NCBI GenBank assembly: GCA_003326195.1 | Contig: LXQE01000149.1 | Location: 1 to 36,535, forward strand | Origin: Nostoc punctiforme NIES-2108 | Lineage (GTDB): Bacteria; Cyanobacteriota; Cyanobacteriia; Cyanobacteriales; Nostocaceae | Direction of reading: 5' to 3' | DNA: 36,535 bases | Shown here: in pieces, positions 1-7,862 of the stretch | Layout: each line of letters begins with the position of its first letter | Position numbering within the stretch: the stretch's first letter is position 1 | The notes under the pieces: generated by a model | The model's input: only the letters and a program-made list of their open reading frames with translations | Database searches by the model: none | Told to the model about the DNA's origin: nothing | Made by a program: the position numbers and the translations under genes

Positions 1-289
1 TTGGCTGTTGACCGTGCTGGGTGGCATACTACGTGCTGGGTGGCATACTAGCCATAAATTAAAAATTCCCCAAGGGTTACATTTAACATTTTTGCCCTCT
101 CATTCTCCTGAATTGCAACCTGCTGAAAGATTGTGGACTTTGATTGATGAACCAATTGCAAATCAATCGTTTGAAACTCTAAATGATTTAGAGGAAGTTT
201 TATTTCATCGCTGTCAATCTTTACTTCAACAGCAAGATTTGATTCAAGGGTTAACCAGTTTTCACTGGTGGATTAAAATCGGGATTTAA
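1..289 (+). pseudogene. IS630-family transposase, 3' end, frameshifted
   Basis: The translation contains SHSPELQPAERLW, the motif near the last catalytic acidic residue of IS630/Tc1-type DDE transposases, and ends naturally at 289. The window cuts off the 5' part. Frame 1 opens with LAVDRAGWHT and then hits TAG at 49-51. The same RAGWHT string returns in frame 2 from position 32, because a 19-bp unit (CGTGCTGGGTGGCATACTA) lies twice in tandem at 13-31 and 32-50. Removing one copy restores one reading frame, LAVDRAGWHTSHKLK onward. The element is therefore inactivated by a 19-bp duplication. The family call is firm; that nothing rescues the frame is inferred. Confidence 0.85.
13..50. repeat. 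19-bp perfect tandem duplication inside transposase
   Basis: Two adjacent identical 19-bp copies (13-31, 32-50). As 19 is not a multiple of three, the duplication shifts the transposase frame. Confidence 0.95.
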
Positions 290-333
290 TCGTAAGTGAT
301 TTCCCGAACATGATATCAGACGTATTTGATATG

Positions 334-636
334 ATGTCCGCTTGATTACTTACTAAACCCCAAAAACCCCACCCCGCCAAAGCTACGCTTCGTCTCCCCT
401 CCCCTTGGCAAGGCTACGGTGTACACACAAGTCTGAAATAGCTAGATTAACCAGCGTTTTACCCCACCCTAACCCTCCCCTTGCAAAGGGGAGGGAACTA
501 GATTTCTTTTTTCCCCCCTTTCCAAGGGGGGATTAAGGGGGGTAATTCGACTTGTGTGTACACTATAGCCTTGGCAAGGGGAGGGGCTGGGGTGGGGTGC
601 AATGATTGTGGAAATCATAACTAATTACCCGGACAT
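334..636. mobile_element. MITE family A, copy 1 (interrupted)
   Basis: The element starts ATGTCCGCTTGATTACT and ends with AATTACCCGGACAT, which are imperfect inverted repeats. A second copy lies at 14710-14883 with the same ends and similar inner sequence (AATCATAACTAATTAC). The core is a G/C-rich palindrome built from CCTTGGCAAGG and its partner. It is interrupted at its centre by another inverted-repeat element (419-563). It has no coding capacity. It lies about 20 bp after the end of the IS630 remnant, whose last bases (293-316) resemble the MITE's right end. Confidence 0.75.
419..563. mobile_element. MITE family B, nested in family A copy
   Basis: Perfect 15-bp terminal inverted repeats: GTGTACACACAAGTC at 419-433 and GACTTGTGTGTACAC at 549-563. 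Inside are two hairpins, one around CCCTCCCC/GGGGAGGG and one around CCCCCC/GGGGGG. The insertion falls at the palindromic centre CTA/TAG of the host MITE, consistent with insertion at a TA dinucleotide. No coding capacity. Confidence 0.75.
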
Positions 637-733
637 AATATAAGCGGATGAACAAGAACGCCCAAATATGACAAAAGGCTACTATTTCAAAGGGAATACT
701 AAAAATAATATAATTTAGGGGGTAAACTACGCT

Positions 734-1309
734 ATGTTTGACGAGCTATTCAACAATCTGACAAATTTTATTCTCTCTAAAGCTCAGGAAGCCCTTAAGG
801 AACTGGAAAAACCCCTCGCTATTCCCGAACCCGCAGAGCCATTTGTGCTGATTCGTCGATTCACACCTGCCGATTCCACAGTGACAAAGGGAGGCATTGC
901 AATTGTCGGAGAAAGTTGGCAAATTGAAGCTTATGACAATAATACTCAGCGCTTTCTAACTAATAGTACAGATCCTTTGCGAAAAGTCATCTTGTTTGAA
1001 GTTGCAGAACCCGATGTCCAAGAGTGTGTTCTTGCTTGTCAATTTAATGCGAAAGCGCTGAACACAGAAGAATCAATTGCAGTAAGTTTGGGTGTAGGTA
1101 GACCAAGAGAATCGGGCGAAATGAGAACAACTTCATGGGGTAGAGGAGTTTCACAAACGGAAAATTTTCAGCCTTACAAAGTGCGTGCCTATTTTAAAAA
1201 AGAAGCGAATGCTGCCAAGATTCAAATCATTGTGCAATTTGAGAGTAGTGGCATTCTTCAGATTAGAGATATTGAATTGCTGCAAGCGCCCGTCAAGTCA
1301 CAATCATGA
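734..1309 (+). CDS. Hypothetical protein, 191 aa
   Basis: I do not recognise a family. The start follows a purine-rich AGGGGGG stretch about 10 bases upstream. The first 30 residues look like an amphipathic helix (FNNLTNFILSKAQEALKELE) and are followed by a proline-rich linker. The rest, about residues 37-185, alternates short hydrophobic and polar stretches and looks beta-rich, with two cysteines close together (VQECVLACQ). No signal peptide or membrane segment is visible, so a cytoplasmic protein is inferred. It stands alone between the MITE cluster and a convergent kinase gene, and nothing nearby suggests a role. Its length and composition support a real gene. Confidence 0.75.
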   Translation: MFDELFNNLTNFILSKAQEALKELEKPLAIPEPAEPFVLIRRFTPADSTVTKGGIAIVGESWQIEAYDNNTQRFLTNSTDPLRKVILFEVAEPDVQECVLACQFNAKALNTEESIAVSLGVGRPRESGEMRTTSWGRGVSQTENFQPYKVRAYFKKEANAAKIQIIVQFESSGILQIRDIELLQAPVKSQS

Positions 1310-1430
1310 GCAATATCTGAAATTTGAGTAATTAGCAAGGTGCGTAGTTTACCGTCGTAGGCATCGCATAATTTAACAACCCAAAACTATACGCGATCGC
1401 AAACCATTTAAACCCCTTCATTTTTGCTAA

Positions 1431-2369
1431 TTACTGATAAATTTGCGTTGCTTTCAGCATGTGGTAGGTAATAATCAACTGAGTCAGAGCCAGAGGATAA
1501 CTTTGCAGTGTTTCTCCAGTTGTACCAGCAATTTTACCCAGTTCTGGATTACTTTCGCGATCGCAAATACTTCGTAAATGGGGCATATCAGAACAAATAA
1601 TATGCTCTAGCTTATTCACCTGGTCTAAGGTTGCATGACCATCAACTTCTAAAACATCTACAGGCTTACTCATATCCCTGTCTAACCCCAGGCGGATCGC
1701 TGAGTCAGAATTACCATAGCCAGGGTTAATAATCTGGGTAAAATCTGGGTGGGGAATTGTCGGACGTAGTACCAAACGTACATTTAAATGTCCATTGGTT
1801 TCATCATCTTCCCCGGTGGGTGGATAAAAACTAATGACTATATCAGACCATTGCCGCTGCGGACGAATAAATTGTGCTGAGTCTGGTTCGCGCTTTTCTA
1901 GTTCCGCTATTACCTGTTCAGCAGTGTAGCCGCGCTTTTGCGTATCCCGCTTGACTTTCCACTTAGTGCGTAGTTCTTCCGGGGGTGCTAGGTAAACTTT
2001 AACATCGTAGGAATCACGAGCAGCACGGGTAGAATAACCGAGTAATCCCTCAATAATCACGAATTTATTTGGCTTGATATACTGGGGTGCCTCGAATGTG
2101 CCGGTTTTATGGCTGTAAACTGGTTTGAGAATTGGTTGTCCTGTGCGTAGCAGCGACAGATGTTGCTGCATAATATCTAAGTGATTGCAGTCGGGATGAA
2201 GGGCAGTGATGCCAATCTCTGCACGTTGTTGGCGATCGTAACGGTGATAATCATCTGTACAAATTAGCGTGACATTTTCTGGGCCGAGTACCTGAGCGAT
2301 TCCTCGCGTTAGTGTTGTTTTACCAGCCGCGCTATCGCCGACAATACCAAGAATTATTGGACGGCTCAT
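1431..2369 (-). CDS. Phosphoribulokinase/uridine kinase-family P-loop kinase
   Basis: The protein aligns by eye with class II phosphoribulokinase over most of its length. It has P-loop GDSAAGKTT at about residues 11-19, ICTDDYHRYDR, a Walker-B-like FVIIEGLLGY, and a KREPDSAQFIRPQ segment matching the Calvin-cycle enzyme. Phosphorylation of ribulose 5-phosphate or a related sugar is the family reaction; the true substrate is uncertain. The cysteine of the redox-regulated P-loop (GDSGCGKS in the Calvin enzyme) is Ala here, though the CxDDYH cysteine remains, so thioredoxin control by that pair looks lost. I infer a paralog rather than the main Calvin-cycle prk. The start is the second of two ATGs, 5 bases after GGGAGG; an upstream TTG in frame is unlikely. 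312 aa. Confidence 0.85.
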   Translation of the reverse strand: MSRPIILGIVGDSAAGKTTLTRGIAQVLGPENVTLICTDDYHRYDRQQRAEIGITALHPDCNHLDIMQQHLSLLRTGQPILKPVYSHKTGTFEAPQYIKPNKFVIIEGLLGYSTRAARDSYDVKVYLAPPEELRTKWKVKRDTQKRGYTAEQVIAELEKREPDSAQFIRPQRQWSDIVISFYPPTGEDDETNGHLNVRLVLRPTIPHPDFTQIINPGYGNSDSAIRLGLDRDMSKPVDVLEVDGHATLDQVNKLEHIICSDMPHLRSICDRESNPELGKIAGTTGETLQSYPLALTQLIITYHMLKATQIYQ

Positions 2370-2374
2370 CATAA

Positions 2375-2380
2375 CCTCCC
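2375..2380 (-). promoter_or_regulatory. Ribosome binding site deciding the PRK-like start
   Basis: GGGAGG on the minus strand lies 2 bases before ATG 2372 and 5 before ATG 2369, favouring 2369. Confidence 0.6.
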
Positions 2381-2595
2381 ACAATAAAAACTAACTTTAG
2401 TAATAAAATACCCACAATAGTTTTTATTCTAGAAGGGTTTAAGCAAGTAACTCAAACAAAGACCTGGTATGCAATATCTCTACACATAAAATGTGTGTGC
2501 GATCACTTTTTGCATAATAATTACAATCTACATGATTGTTATAGTTATCTGTAAGCATAAAATTATGGATGCAAAACTAAATATCCCCGTTGAAC

Positions 2596-3009
2596 CTACC
2601 TCAGCCGCAGATATTCAATTTTAATACAAGCATCCATAACCACATTGAGTCCTGCGTCTATAGCTTTTTGTACTGATGGTTGATGCCAGATACCCAGTTG
2701 TGTCCATACAGTTTTTGCATTGATAGAAATTGCTTCATCTACAATTTCTGGCAAGTACTCAGAACGACGAAATACGTTAACAATATCGACGGGTTCGGGT
2801 AATTCCTGGAGTGCAGGATAAGTGGGTTGACCGTCAATGTCTTTAATTAGCGGGTTGACGGCATAGACTGTATAGCCTGTCTGCCGCAAGAATTGGGCGA
2901 TTAGATAACTAGTGCGATGGCGTTTATTAGAGTGACCCACAACAGCGATGGTTTTTGCTTGAATCAACACCTCACGCACGGCGTTATTATCTTCTTTAAA
3001 GTTTGGCAT
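2596..3009 (-). CDS. CoA-binding protein (YccU-like)
   Basis: A 137-aa single-domain Rossmann protein of the CoA_binding_2 family. TIAVVGHSNKRHRTSYLIAQ near residue 20 is the nucleotide-binding loop. Later landmarks are YAVNPL, the VDIVNVFRRSEYLPEIV segment and VWTQLGIWH, all typical of the family. The usual length is 130-145 aa, so it is complete. The family binds CoA, but its physiological role is not established. It starts with ATG behind GAGGA about 11 bases upstream. It is divergent from the O-methyltransferase gene, and the shared region contains the 21-bp palindromic array (3086-3303), which could affect either promoter. Confidence 0.9.
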   Translation of the reverse strand: MPNFKEDNNAVREVLIQAKTIAVVGHSNKRHRTSYLIAQFLRQTGYTVYAVNPLIKDIDGQPTYPALQELPEPVDIVNVFRRSEYLPEIVDEAISINAKTVWTQLGIWHQPSVQKAIDAGLNVVMDACIKIEYLRLR

Positions 3010-3085
3010 GATTTAAAATATCCTCAGCGATCGCTTTGCTCATCATACTAAGTTGCATTGAAATATAATTTTGGCTTTAAAAAAA

Positions 3086-3303
3086 TCATCCACGAGTATC
3101 AAAGACTCGTCCGCGAGTAAAAAAGACTCGTCCACGAGTATAAAAGACTCGTCCACGAGTATAAAAGACTCATCCGCGAGTAAAAAAGACTCGTCCACGA
3201 GTAAAAAAGACTCGTCCACGAGTATAAAAGACTTGTCCACGAGTAAAAAAGACTCATTCACGAGTAAAAAAGACTCATCTATGAGTATCAAAGACTCATT
3301 CGC
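3086..3303. repeat. 21-bp palindromic tandem repeat array
   Basis: About ten 21-bp units in exact register (starts at 3105, 3126, 3147 and so on to 3294), with a partial unit at each end. Each unit has a 14-bp dyad, typically ACTCGTCCACGAGT (6-bp arms, CC centre), followed by a 7-base A-rich spacer. The unit starting 3273 reads ACTCATCTATGAGT, where both arms have changed together. As 21 is divisible by three, long open frames run on both strands through the array; they are very probably incidental. Confidence 0.95.
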
Positions 3304-3311
3304 TATTCTCC

Positions 3312-3346
3312 ATGCCCAATGCCCAATGCCCAATGCCCAATGCCCA
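3312..3346. repeat. Heptamer short tandem repeat ATGCCCA x5
   Basis: Five tandem ATGCCCA units abut the O-methyltransferase start codon. Heptameric repeats of this kind are known in heterocystous cyanobacteria (STRR sequences). Confidence 0.9.
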
Positions 3347-3352
3347 ATTCCC

Positions 3353-4015
3353 ATGACAACTAAAACACTAGGACTCGAACAAAACCTTTATGACTATTTA
3401 CTGTCAGTCTCTCTCCGAGAACCAGAAATTTTAACCCAACTGAGACAGGAAACAGCCCAGTATCCAATCGGGAGAATGCAAATTGCTCCCGAACAAGGGC
3501 AGTTTTTGGCTTTACTAGTGCAGTTGCTAGGAGCTAAAAAAACTTTGGAAATTGGGGTATTTACAGGTTATAGTTCCCTAGTGGTAGCATTGGCGTTACC
3601 GAGGGACGGTAAGGTGGTAGCCTGTGATATTAGTGAAGAATTTACAACGATCGCTCGGCGTTATTGGCAGCAAGCAGGAGTGGCAGATAAAATTCAATTG
3701 CATATTGCCCCAGCTTTGCAGACTTTGGATTGGCTACTGGCAACAAAAGAAGCAGAAACTTTTGATTTTGCCTTCATCGATGCAGATAAGAGCAACTATG
3801 ATGGCTATTATGAGCGATCGCTGCAATTAGTGCGTCCGGGGGGATTGATTGCGATCGATAATGTTCTCTGGTCAGGCAGGGTTGCCGACCCCGAAGTGCA
3901 AGATAATAGAACAAAAAGAATTCGTGCCTTTAATCAAAAACTGCATCAAGACCAGCGAGTTAGTCTTAGTTTAGTAGCGATCGCAGATGGCTTAACTCTG
4001 GCACTTAAAAAGTAA
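3353..4015 (+). CDS. SAM-dependent O-methyltransferase, caffeoyl-CoA OMT type
   Basis: A class I methyltransferase of about 220 aa, transferring a methyl group from S-adenosylmethionine to a hydroxyl on a small molecule. Motif I is KKTLEIGVFTGYSSLVVALA. The metal-binding signature FAFIDADKSNYDGYYE and the VRPGGLIAIDNVLWSGRV block place it in the cation-dependent caffeoyl-CoA/catechol OMT family. The substrate cannot be told from sequence. I chose ATG 3353 because family proteins start near MTTKTLGLEQNLYDYLL and the total then matches their length. The upstream frame, which stays open through the repeats from a TTG at 3071, would add 94 low-complexity Ser/Lys residues. No good Shine-Dalgarno is visible because the heptamer array sits there. 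Confidence 0.88.
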   Translation: MTTKTLGLEQNLYDYLLSVSLREPEILTQLRQETAQYPIGRMQIAPEQGQFLALLVQLLGAKKTLEIGVFTGYSSLVVALALPRDGKVVACDISEEFTTIARRYWQQAGVADKIQLHIAPALQTLDWLLATKEAETFDFAFIDADKSNYDGYYERSLQLVRPGGLIAIDNVLWSGRVADPEVQDNRTKRIRAFNQKLHQDQRVSLSLVAIADGLTLALKK

Positions 4016-4040
4016 TGTCTTTTAACAGCTGGCGATTAGT

Positions 4041-4163
4041 ATACAGCAGTTTTCTTTTACATAAAGTACAAAGCTACGGGTTTTGAGGCAGGAGGCAGAA
4101 ATTTTTGATGTCTGCTACATGAGTCTTGCACTTTGTACTTCATCTACTTGAAAACTGCTGTAT
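4041..4163. mobile_element. MITE family C, 123 bp
   Basis: Perfect 14-bp terminal inverted repeats ATACAGCAGTTTTC (4041-4054) and GAAAACTGCTGTAT (4150-4163), plus an inner pair AAGTACAAAG (4064-4073) and CTTTGTACTT (4131-4140). It lies between convergent genes, where the folded form could also act as a terminator. Confidence 0.7.
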
Positions 4164-4206
4164 TTGTCGTTTTAACTAAATTATTGTCCTTTAGCGAAAA
4201 TAGCTG

Positions 4207-5487
4207 TTATTGTTCGAGCATTTGGAAGAATCGGGTAAAGTAATCTGGAAAAGTCTTTGCTGTACAACCAGGATCTTTAATTACAATCCCTGGAACCTTC
4301 AAGCCAGTGACAGCAAAAGCCATCGCCATTCGATGATCGTGATAGGTTTCAATTGCCGCCGGGGTAATAGGTCCAGGTTGAATTTTCAGTCTATCTGCAA
4401 ATTCTTCAACTTCAACTCCTAGCCGACGTAACTCTGTGACAACAGCTTGAATTCGGTCAGTTTCCTTATAGCGAATATGTTCCACGTTCCGAATGGTAAT
4501 CGGTGAACTGGCAAAGGGCGCGATCGCTCCTAATGTTTGCACTAGATCCGATATATCATTCATATCAATGTCGATACCTTGCAATTGCTTCGGCCCCGTC
4601 ACTTCGGTGTAATCGTCTGAATCCTTAATTTGGCAACCCATCTGTTCTAAAACATCGAGCCAGAGAATATCACCCTGACAGGATTGTTTGGTCAAATGTT
4701 TTACCCGCACCCGTCCACCCGTGACAGCAGCGGCGGCAAAAAAGTAAGAAGCATTTGACGCATCGGGTTCTACTGTGTAATGCCGAGCTTGGTAACGTTG
4801 ACCTGCTTTAATCTGAAATTGATTATCGCCGATTTGAATCACCTCCACCCCAAAATCTGCCATCAGACGACAGGTCATTTTGATGTAAGACTGAGAAACC
4901 AACGTACCCTCAACCTCAAAAATCGTATCCTGTTGAGCGTAAGGCGCAATCATCAGCAATGCCGAAAGTTGCTGACTTGTTTGGTTGGCTTTCAAGCTAA
5001 AATTTCCGCCAGCAAATTGCCGACTATAGAGGGTGTAGGGCATAAACCCGGAGTTTCCCTCAAAGTTAACAGTTGCTCCACCTGTTTGTAGCACCGTCAG
5101 CATGTCACCCATTGGTCGTTCTCGCATCCGGGGAACGCCATCTAGCCGATATTCGCCATTACCCAGTGCCACCAGCGCCGAGATAAACCGTGCTGTAGTA
5201 CCTGATAAACCTACAAATAAATCTGCCTGTTTAGCTGGAATCTCGCCTCCCCTTCCTGCAATCTGAATCTGAGCTAGATTAGGGTTCAGGGTTATGGGAA
5301 TACTCAGTTGCTCTAAACATTTGGCAAAATACTCGCTGTCTTCACTAAATAAGGCATTTTCTAAAATGGAGTCACCTTGCGCCAAAGCAGCGACAAGCAA
5401 TGCCCGATTGGTAAGACTTTTAGAACCGGGAATTTCTACTGTGGCATCCACTGGCCGATTTAGAGCAGGAATTGCAATGGTATCCAC
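4207..5487 (-). CDS. aroA: 3-phosphoshikimate 1-carboxyvinyltransferase (EPSP synthase)
   Basis: Catalyses the sixth step of the shikimate pathway, joining phosphoenolpyruvate to shikimate 3-phosphate in the cytoplasm. At 426 aa it is full length. Landmarks in order: PGSKSLTNRALL (substrate-binding Lys, Ser and Arg) near residue 20, GLSGTTARF near 93, RMRERPMGD near 120, DASNASYF, NDISDLVQTLGAIAP with the catalytic-region Asp, HIRYKETDRI, YHDHRMAMAF and DPGCTAKTFPDYF at the end. It starts with GTG, preceded by AGAGG at 6 bases, and GTGGAT... matches the usual family N-terminus. It is divergent from obgE with about 210 bases between. The sequence is intact with nothing odd. Confidence 0.97.
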   Translation of the reverse strand: MDTIAIPALNRPVDATVEIPGSKSLTNRALLVAALAQGDSILENALFSEDSEYFAKCLEQLSIPITLNPNLAQIQIAGRGGEIPAKQADLFVGLSGTTARFISALVALGNGEYRLDGVPRMRERPMGDMLTVLQTGGATVNFEGNSGFMPYTLYSRQFAGGNFSLKANQTSQQLSALLMIAPYAQQDTIFEVEGTLVSQSYIKMTCRLMADFGVEVIQIGDNQFQIKAGQRYQARHYTVEPDASNASYFFAAAAVTGGRVRVKHLTKQSCQGDILWLDVLEQMGCQIKDSDDYTEVTGPKQLQGIDIDMNDISDLVQTLGAIAPFASSPITIRNVEHIRYKETDRIQAVVTELRRLGVEVEEFADRLKIQPGPITPAAIETYHDHRMAMAFAVTGLKVPGIVIKDPGCTAKTFPDYFTRFFQMLEQ

Positions 5488-5699
5488 TTTAAACCTCTAC
5501 GTAGGCGGTTAGCTACAACTTTATAATATTCCCATATCTTGAGCAAAAGGGGCGGGCAGGAGAGTAGGAAGTGTGAGTTACAAGTAAAGTAGTGAGAAAT
5601 GAGATTTTAAAACTTATAATTTATAACTCCCATATAACTCGCAACTCATAATTCAGCACAGATTAAACCTTAGCTATCCGCTAACAGGACTTTAGAAAG

Positions 5700-6728
5700 A
5701 TGCAATTTATCGATCAAGCAAAAATTGAAGTTGAAGCTGGTAAGGGCGGCGATGGTATTGTCGCCTTCCGGCGAGAGAAATACGTGCCGACTGGTGGCCC
5801 CTCCGGTGGTAATGGGGGAAGAGGTGGTTCGGTATTTTTCGTTGCCGATGAAAACTTACAAACTTTGTTGGACTTCAGATACAACCATCGCTTTCAGGCC
5901 GAAAAAGGTACTCGTGGTGGCCCAAGTAACTGCACCGGAGCAGGAGGAAAGGATTTGATCATCGAAGTTCCCTGTGGTACAACCATTTATGATGCTGAAA
6001 CCGGCGAACTGCTAGGAGATTTAACTGAGCCTAAGCAGACTTTGCTGATTGCCCAAGGTGGTAAAGGCGGACTGGGAAATCAGCATTTCTTGAGTAACCG
6101 TAACCGCGCCCCAGAATATGCTCTCCCAGGATTACCAGGGGAAATAAAGCAGCTGCGCCTAGAGTTAAAACTTTTGGCAGAAGTCGGGATTATTGGCTTA
6201 CCAAATGCTGGTAAATCCACTTTAATTTCATCTTTATCAGCGGCACGTCCAAAAATCGCAGACTACCCTTTTACTACCCTGATCCCAAATTTGGGTGTAG
6301 TGCGGAAACCTACTGGCGATGGTACTGTTTTCGCCGACATTCCCGGACTAATTGAGGGAGCAGCTCATGGGGCTGGGTTGGGACATGATTTCTTGCGCCA
6401 CATCGAGCGCACGCGGGTGCTACTTCATTTGATTGATGCCACTAGTGATGATGTGGTTAGAGACTACAACACAATTAAGGAAGAATTACAAGCTTATGGA
6501 CGGGGTTTAGCAGAACGTCCGCAAATTTTGGCGCTGAATAAAATTGATGCAGTCGATCGGGAAACTGTCGATTTGGAGGCGTTAGCCACCCAACTTAATC
6601 ATCTCTCCTACGCCCCAGTTTTTGTGATTTCGGCGGTTACTCGCACCGGGTTAGACCCGATGTTACAGGAAATTTGGGGAATTCTCGACCAAATGAAGGT
6701 TCCTGAAGAAGTGGAGGTATTTAGCTAA
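5700..6728 (+). CDS. obgE: GTPase Obg/CgtA, ribosome assembly
   Basis: An essential-type GTPase that works in late 50S ribosome maturation and stress signalling. Residues 1-158 are the glycine-rich Obg fold ([36 protein letters not shown]). The G domain follows, with P-loop GLPNAGKST, switch region [15 protein letters not shown] and the guanine-recognition motif ALNKID. At 342 aa it lacks the extra C-terminal OCT domain of some Firmicutes, which is normal for cyanobacteria and proteobacteria. The start ATG has only a weak upstream AGGAC. It ends at 6728, directly into a heptamer repeat. Confidence 0.97.
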   Translation: MQFIDQAKIEVEAGKGGDGIVAFRREKYVPTGGPSGGNGGRGGSVFFVADENLQTLLDFRYNHRFQAEKGTRGGPSNCTGAGGKDLIIEVPCGTTIYDAETGELLGDLTEPKQTLLIAQGGKGGLGNQHFLSNRNRAPEYALPGLPGEIKQLRLELKLLAEVGIIGLPNAGKSTLISSLSAARPKIADYPFTTLIPNLGVVRKPTGDGTVFADIPGLIEGAAHGAGLGHDFLRHIERTRVLLHLIDATSDDVVRDYNTIKEELQAYGRGLAERPQILALNKIDAVDRETVDLEALATQLNHLSYAPVFVISAVTRTGLDPMLQEIWGILDQMKVPEEVEVFS

Positions 6729-6757
6729 TTCGTAATTCGTAATTCGTAATTCGTAAT
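6727..6757. repeat. Heptamer short tandem repeat AATTCGT x4
   Basis: Four AATTCGT units overlap the obgE stop codon. The reverse complement (ATTACGAAT) appears at 6770, so the stretch can fold. Shorter runs of the same unit lie near 19942 and 31660. Confidence 0.85.
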
Positions 6758-6777
6758 TACTACTTATCAATTACGAA

Positions 6778-6843
6778 TTATGCTGGCTTATCCAGGATCA
6801 GGGGAATCTTAATCACAAACTCAGTGCCTTGTTCTACCCTGAG
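6778..6843 (-). pseudogene. C-terminal relic of a histidine kinase (short)
   Basis: On the minus strand, about 20 codons read EQGTEFVIKIPLILDKPA then stop. GTEFVIKIPL is the classic last strand of a histidine-kinase ATPase domain. The frame closes a few codons upstream of anything kinase-like. I read it as the leftover tail of a deleted sensor kinase, but so short a match could be chance. Confidence 0.4.
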
Positions 6844-7018
6844 CATCAGTAAAAAGATGCTGGTTCAGTCTAGTAAGTTAAAGCGGACTTTTCCAAACCC
6901 CCAAAAGTTTTTGAGAAATTAGTCATTAATTAAATCCCTCCTTATATAACTATTGTCACGGTTATATAAGTGGAGATTCGCTATATTTAACAGTTAACGG
7001 CTAAAAGGAGTTAAAGAG

Positions 7019-7642
7019 ATGGAAATTAAGCCAACTGACCCATCGCTAGCACTCATGGAAATTCCCCCAGGCTATCTCAATATAATGGGTTACGTCGATC
7101 AGTCAGAAGTTAATGGCCCTGGTTGTCGTGCGGTCGTCTGGGTACAAGGTTGTCTGCGTGAGTGTCCTGGCTGCTTTAATACTAGCTCCTGGTCTTTTGA
7201 GGCTAACCAATTGATTGCTGTTGATCAGCTTGCCGAAAATATTCTCAGCAATCCCCACAACACGGGTGTAACATTCTCTGGTGGAGAACCCTTTTGGCAA
7301 GCAACGGCACTAGCGTCTTTAGCTCGGAAGGTAAAAGCTGCTGGTTTAAATGTAATGTCTTTTAGTGGGTTCACTCTTAAGCAGCTACAGTCCCAATCTG
7401 CACCGCCAGGTTCCCAAGCATTGTTAGAACAACTCGATATTTTGATTGACGGGCCTTTTGTACAATCTCTGGCAATTAATTCTCCCAATTCTCCAGTCTC
7501 TTCTAGCAATCAACGGGTTCAGGTGTTAAACCCAGCTTTCCAAGACCAGATTACTTGGGCTAGCGACCAGATAGAAATCCACATCCTCAAGGATGGTGGT
7601 CGCATTGTCACTGGCTATCAAGGTGGACTAGAACTAACGTAG
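7019..7642 (+). CDS. Radical SAM activase-like protein (NrdG-type)
   Basis: A 207-aa radical SAM protein with the cluster motif CLRECPGC (CX3CX2C) at about residues 42-49, preceded by VVWVQG, and a TFSGGEPFWQ loop, the SAM-binding GGE motif. This is the compact fold of anaerobic ribonucleotide-reductase activases and pyruvate-formate-lyase activases, where a 4Fe-4S cluster cleaves SAM to make a glycyl radical on a partner. No nrdD or other glycyl-radical partner is in the window, so the target is unknown. The start is well supported: GGAG lies 8 bases before ATG. The C-terminal part (DQIEIHILKDGGRIVTGY) is typical of the small activases. Confidence 0.85.
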   Translation: MEIKPTDPSLALMEIPPGYLNIMGYVDQSEVNGPGCRAVVWVQGCLRECPGCFNTSSWSFEANQLIAVDQLAENILSNPHNTGVTFSGGEPFWQATALASLARKVKAAGLNVMSFSGFTLKQLQSQSAPPGSQALLEQLDILIDGPFVQSLAINSPNSPVSSSNQRVQVLNPAFQDQITWASDQIEIHILKDGGRIVTGYQGGLELT

Positions 7643-7862
7643 GGGCACAGGGCAAATTCGCAATGAGCTTCTCTGCGAGACGCTAAAAGCGAACGCCTCG
7701 CTCCGCTAACGCAATTCGCAATGACGCTCGTTCCTCTCTACGAGACGCTGCGCGAACGCAATTAAGTTTTGTGTCGGGGATTTAGATTTAGGCTTCAATT
7801 CGGGCTGCTTGATAGAAGCAGGGGATTTAAACCCCAAACTTTGTTAAAACTTAAAAATTGAG
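7643..7862. other. Intergenic region with dispersed repeat sequence
   Basis: No gene seen. The first 120 bases carry CGAGACGCT/GCGAACGC-type sequence, twice, resembling dispersed repeats common in Nostoc genomes. GGGGATTTAAACCCC near 7820 is a small palindrome. Confidence 0.5.

Noticed and set aside
3086..3303. Possible CRISPR array
   Set aside because: The units are contiguous 21-mers with no variable spacers and no cas genes nearby; this is a tandem repeat.
3071..3352. N-terminal Ser/Lys-rich extension of the O-methyltransferase
   Set aside because: It starts with TTG, is made wholly of repeat DNA, and family proteins start at the ATG at 3353.
3043..3354. Minus-strand repeat protein (VDESFLL units)
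   Set aside because: A shadow of the 21-bp array, whose length divisible by three keeps all frames open; no ribosome binding site.
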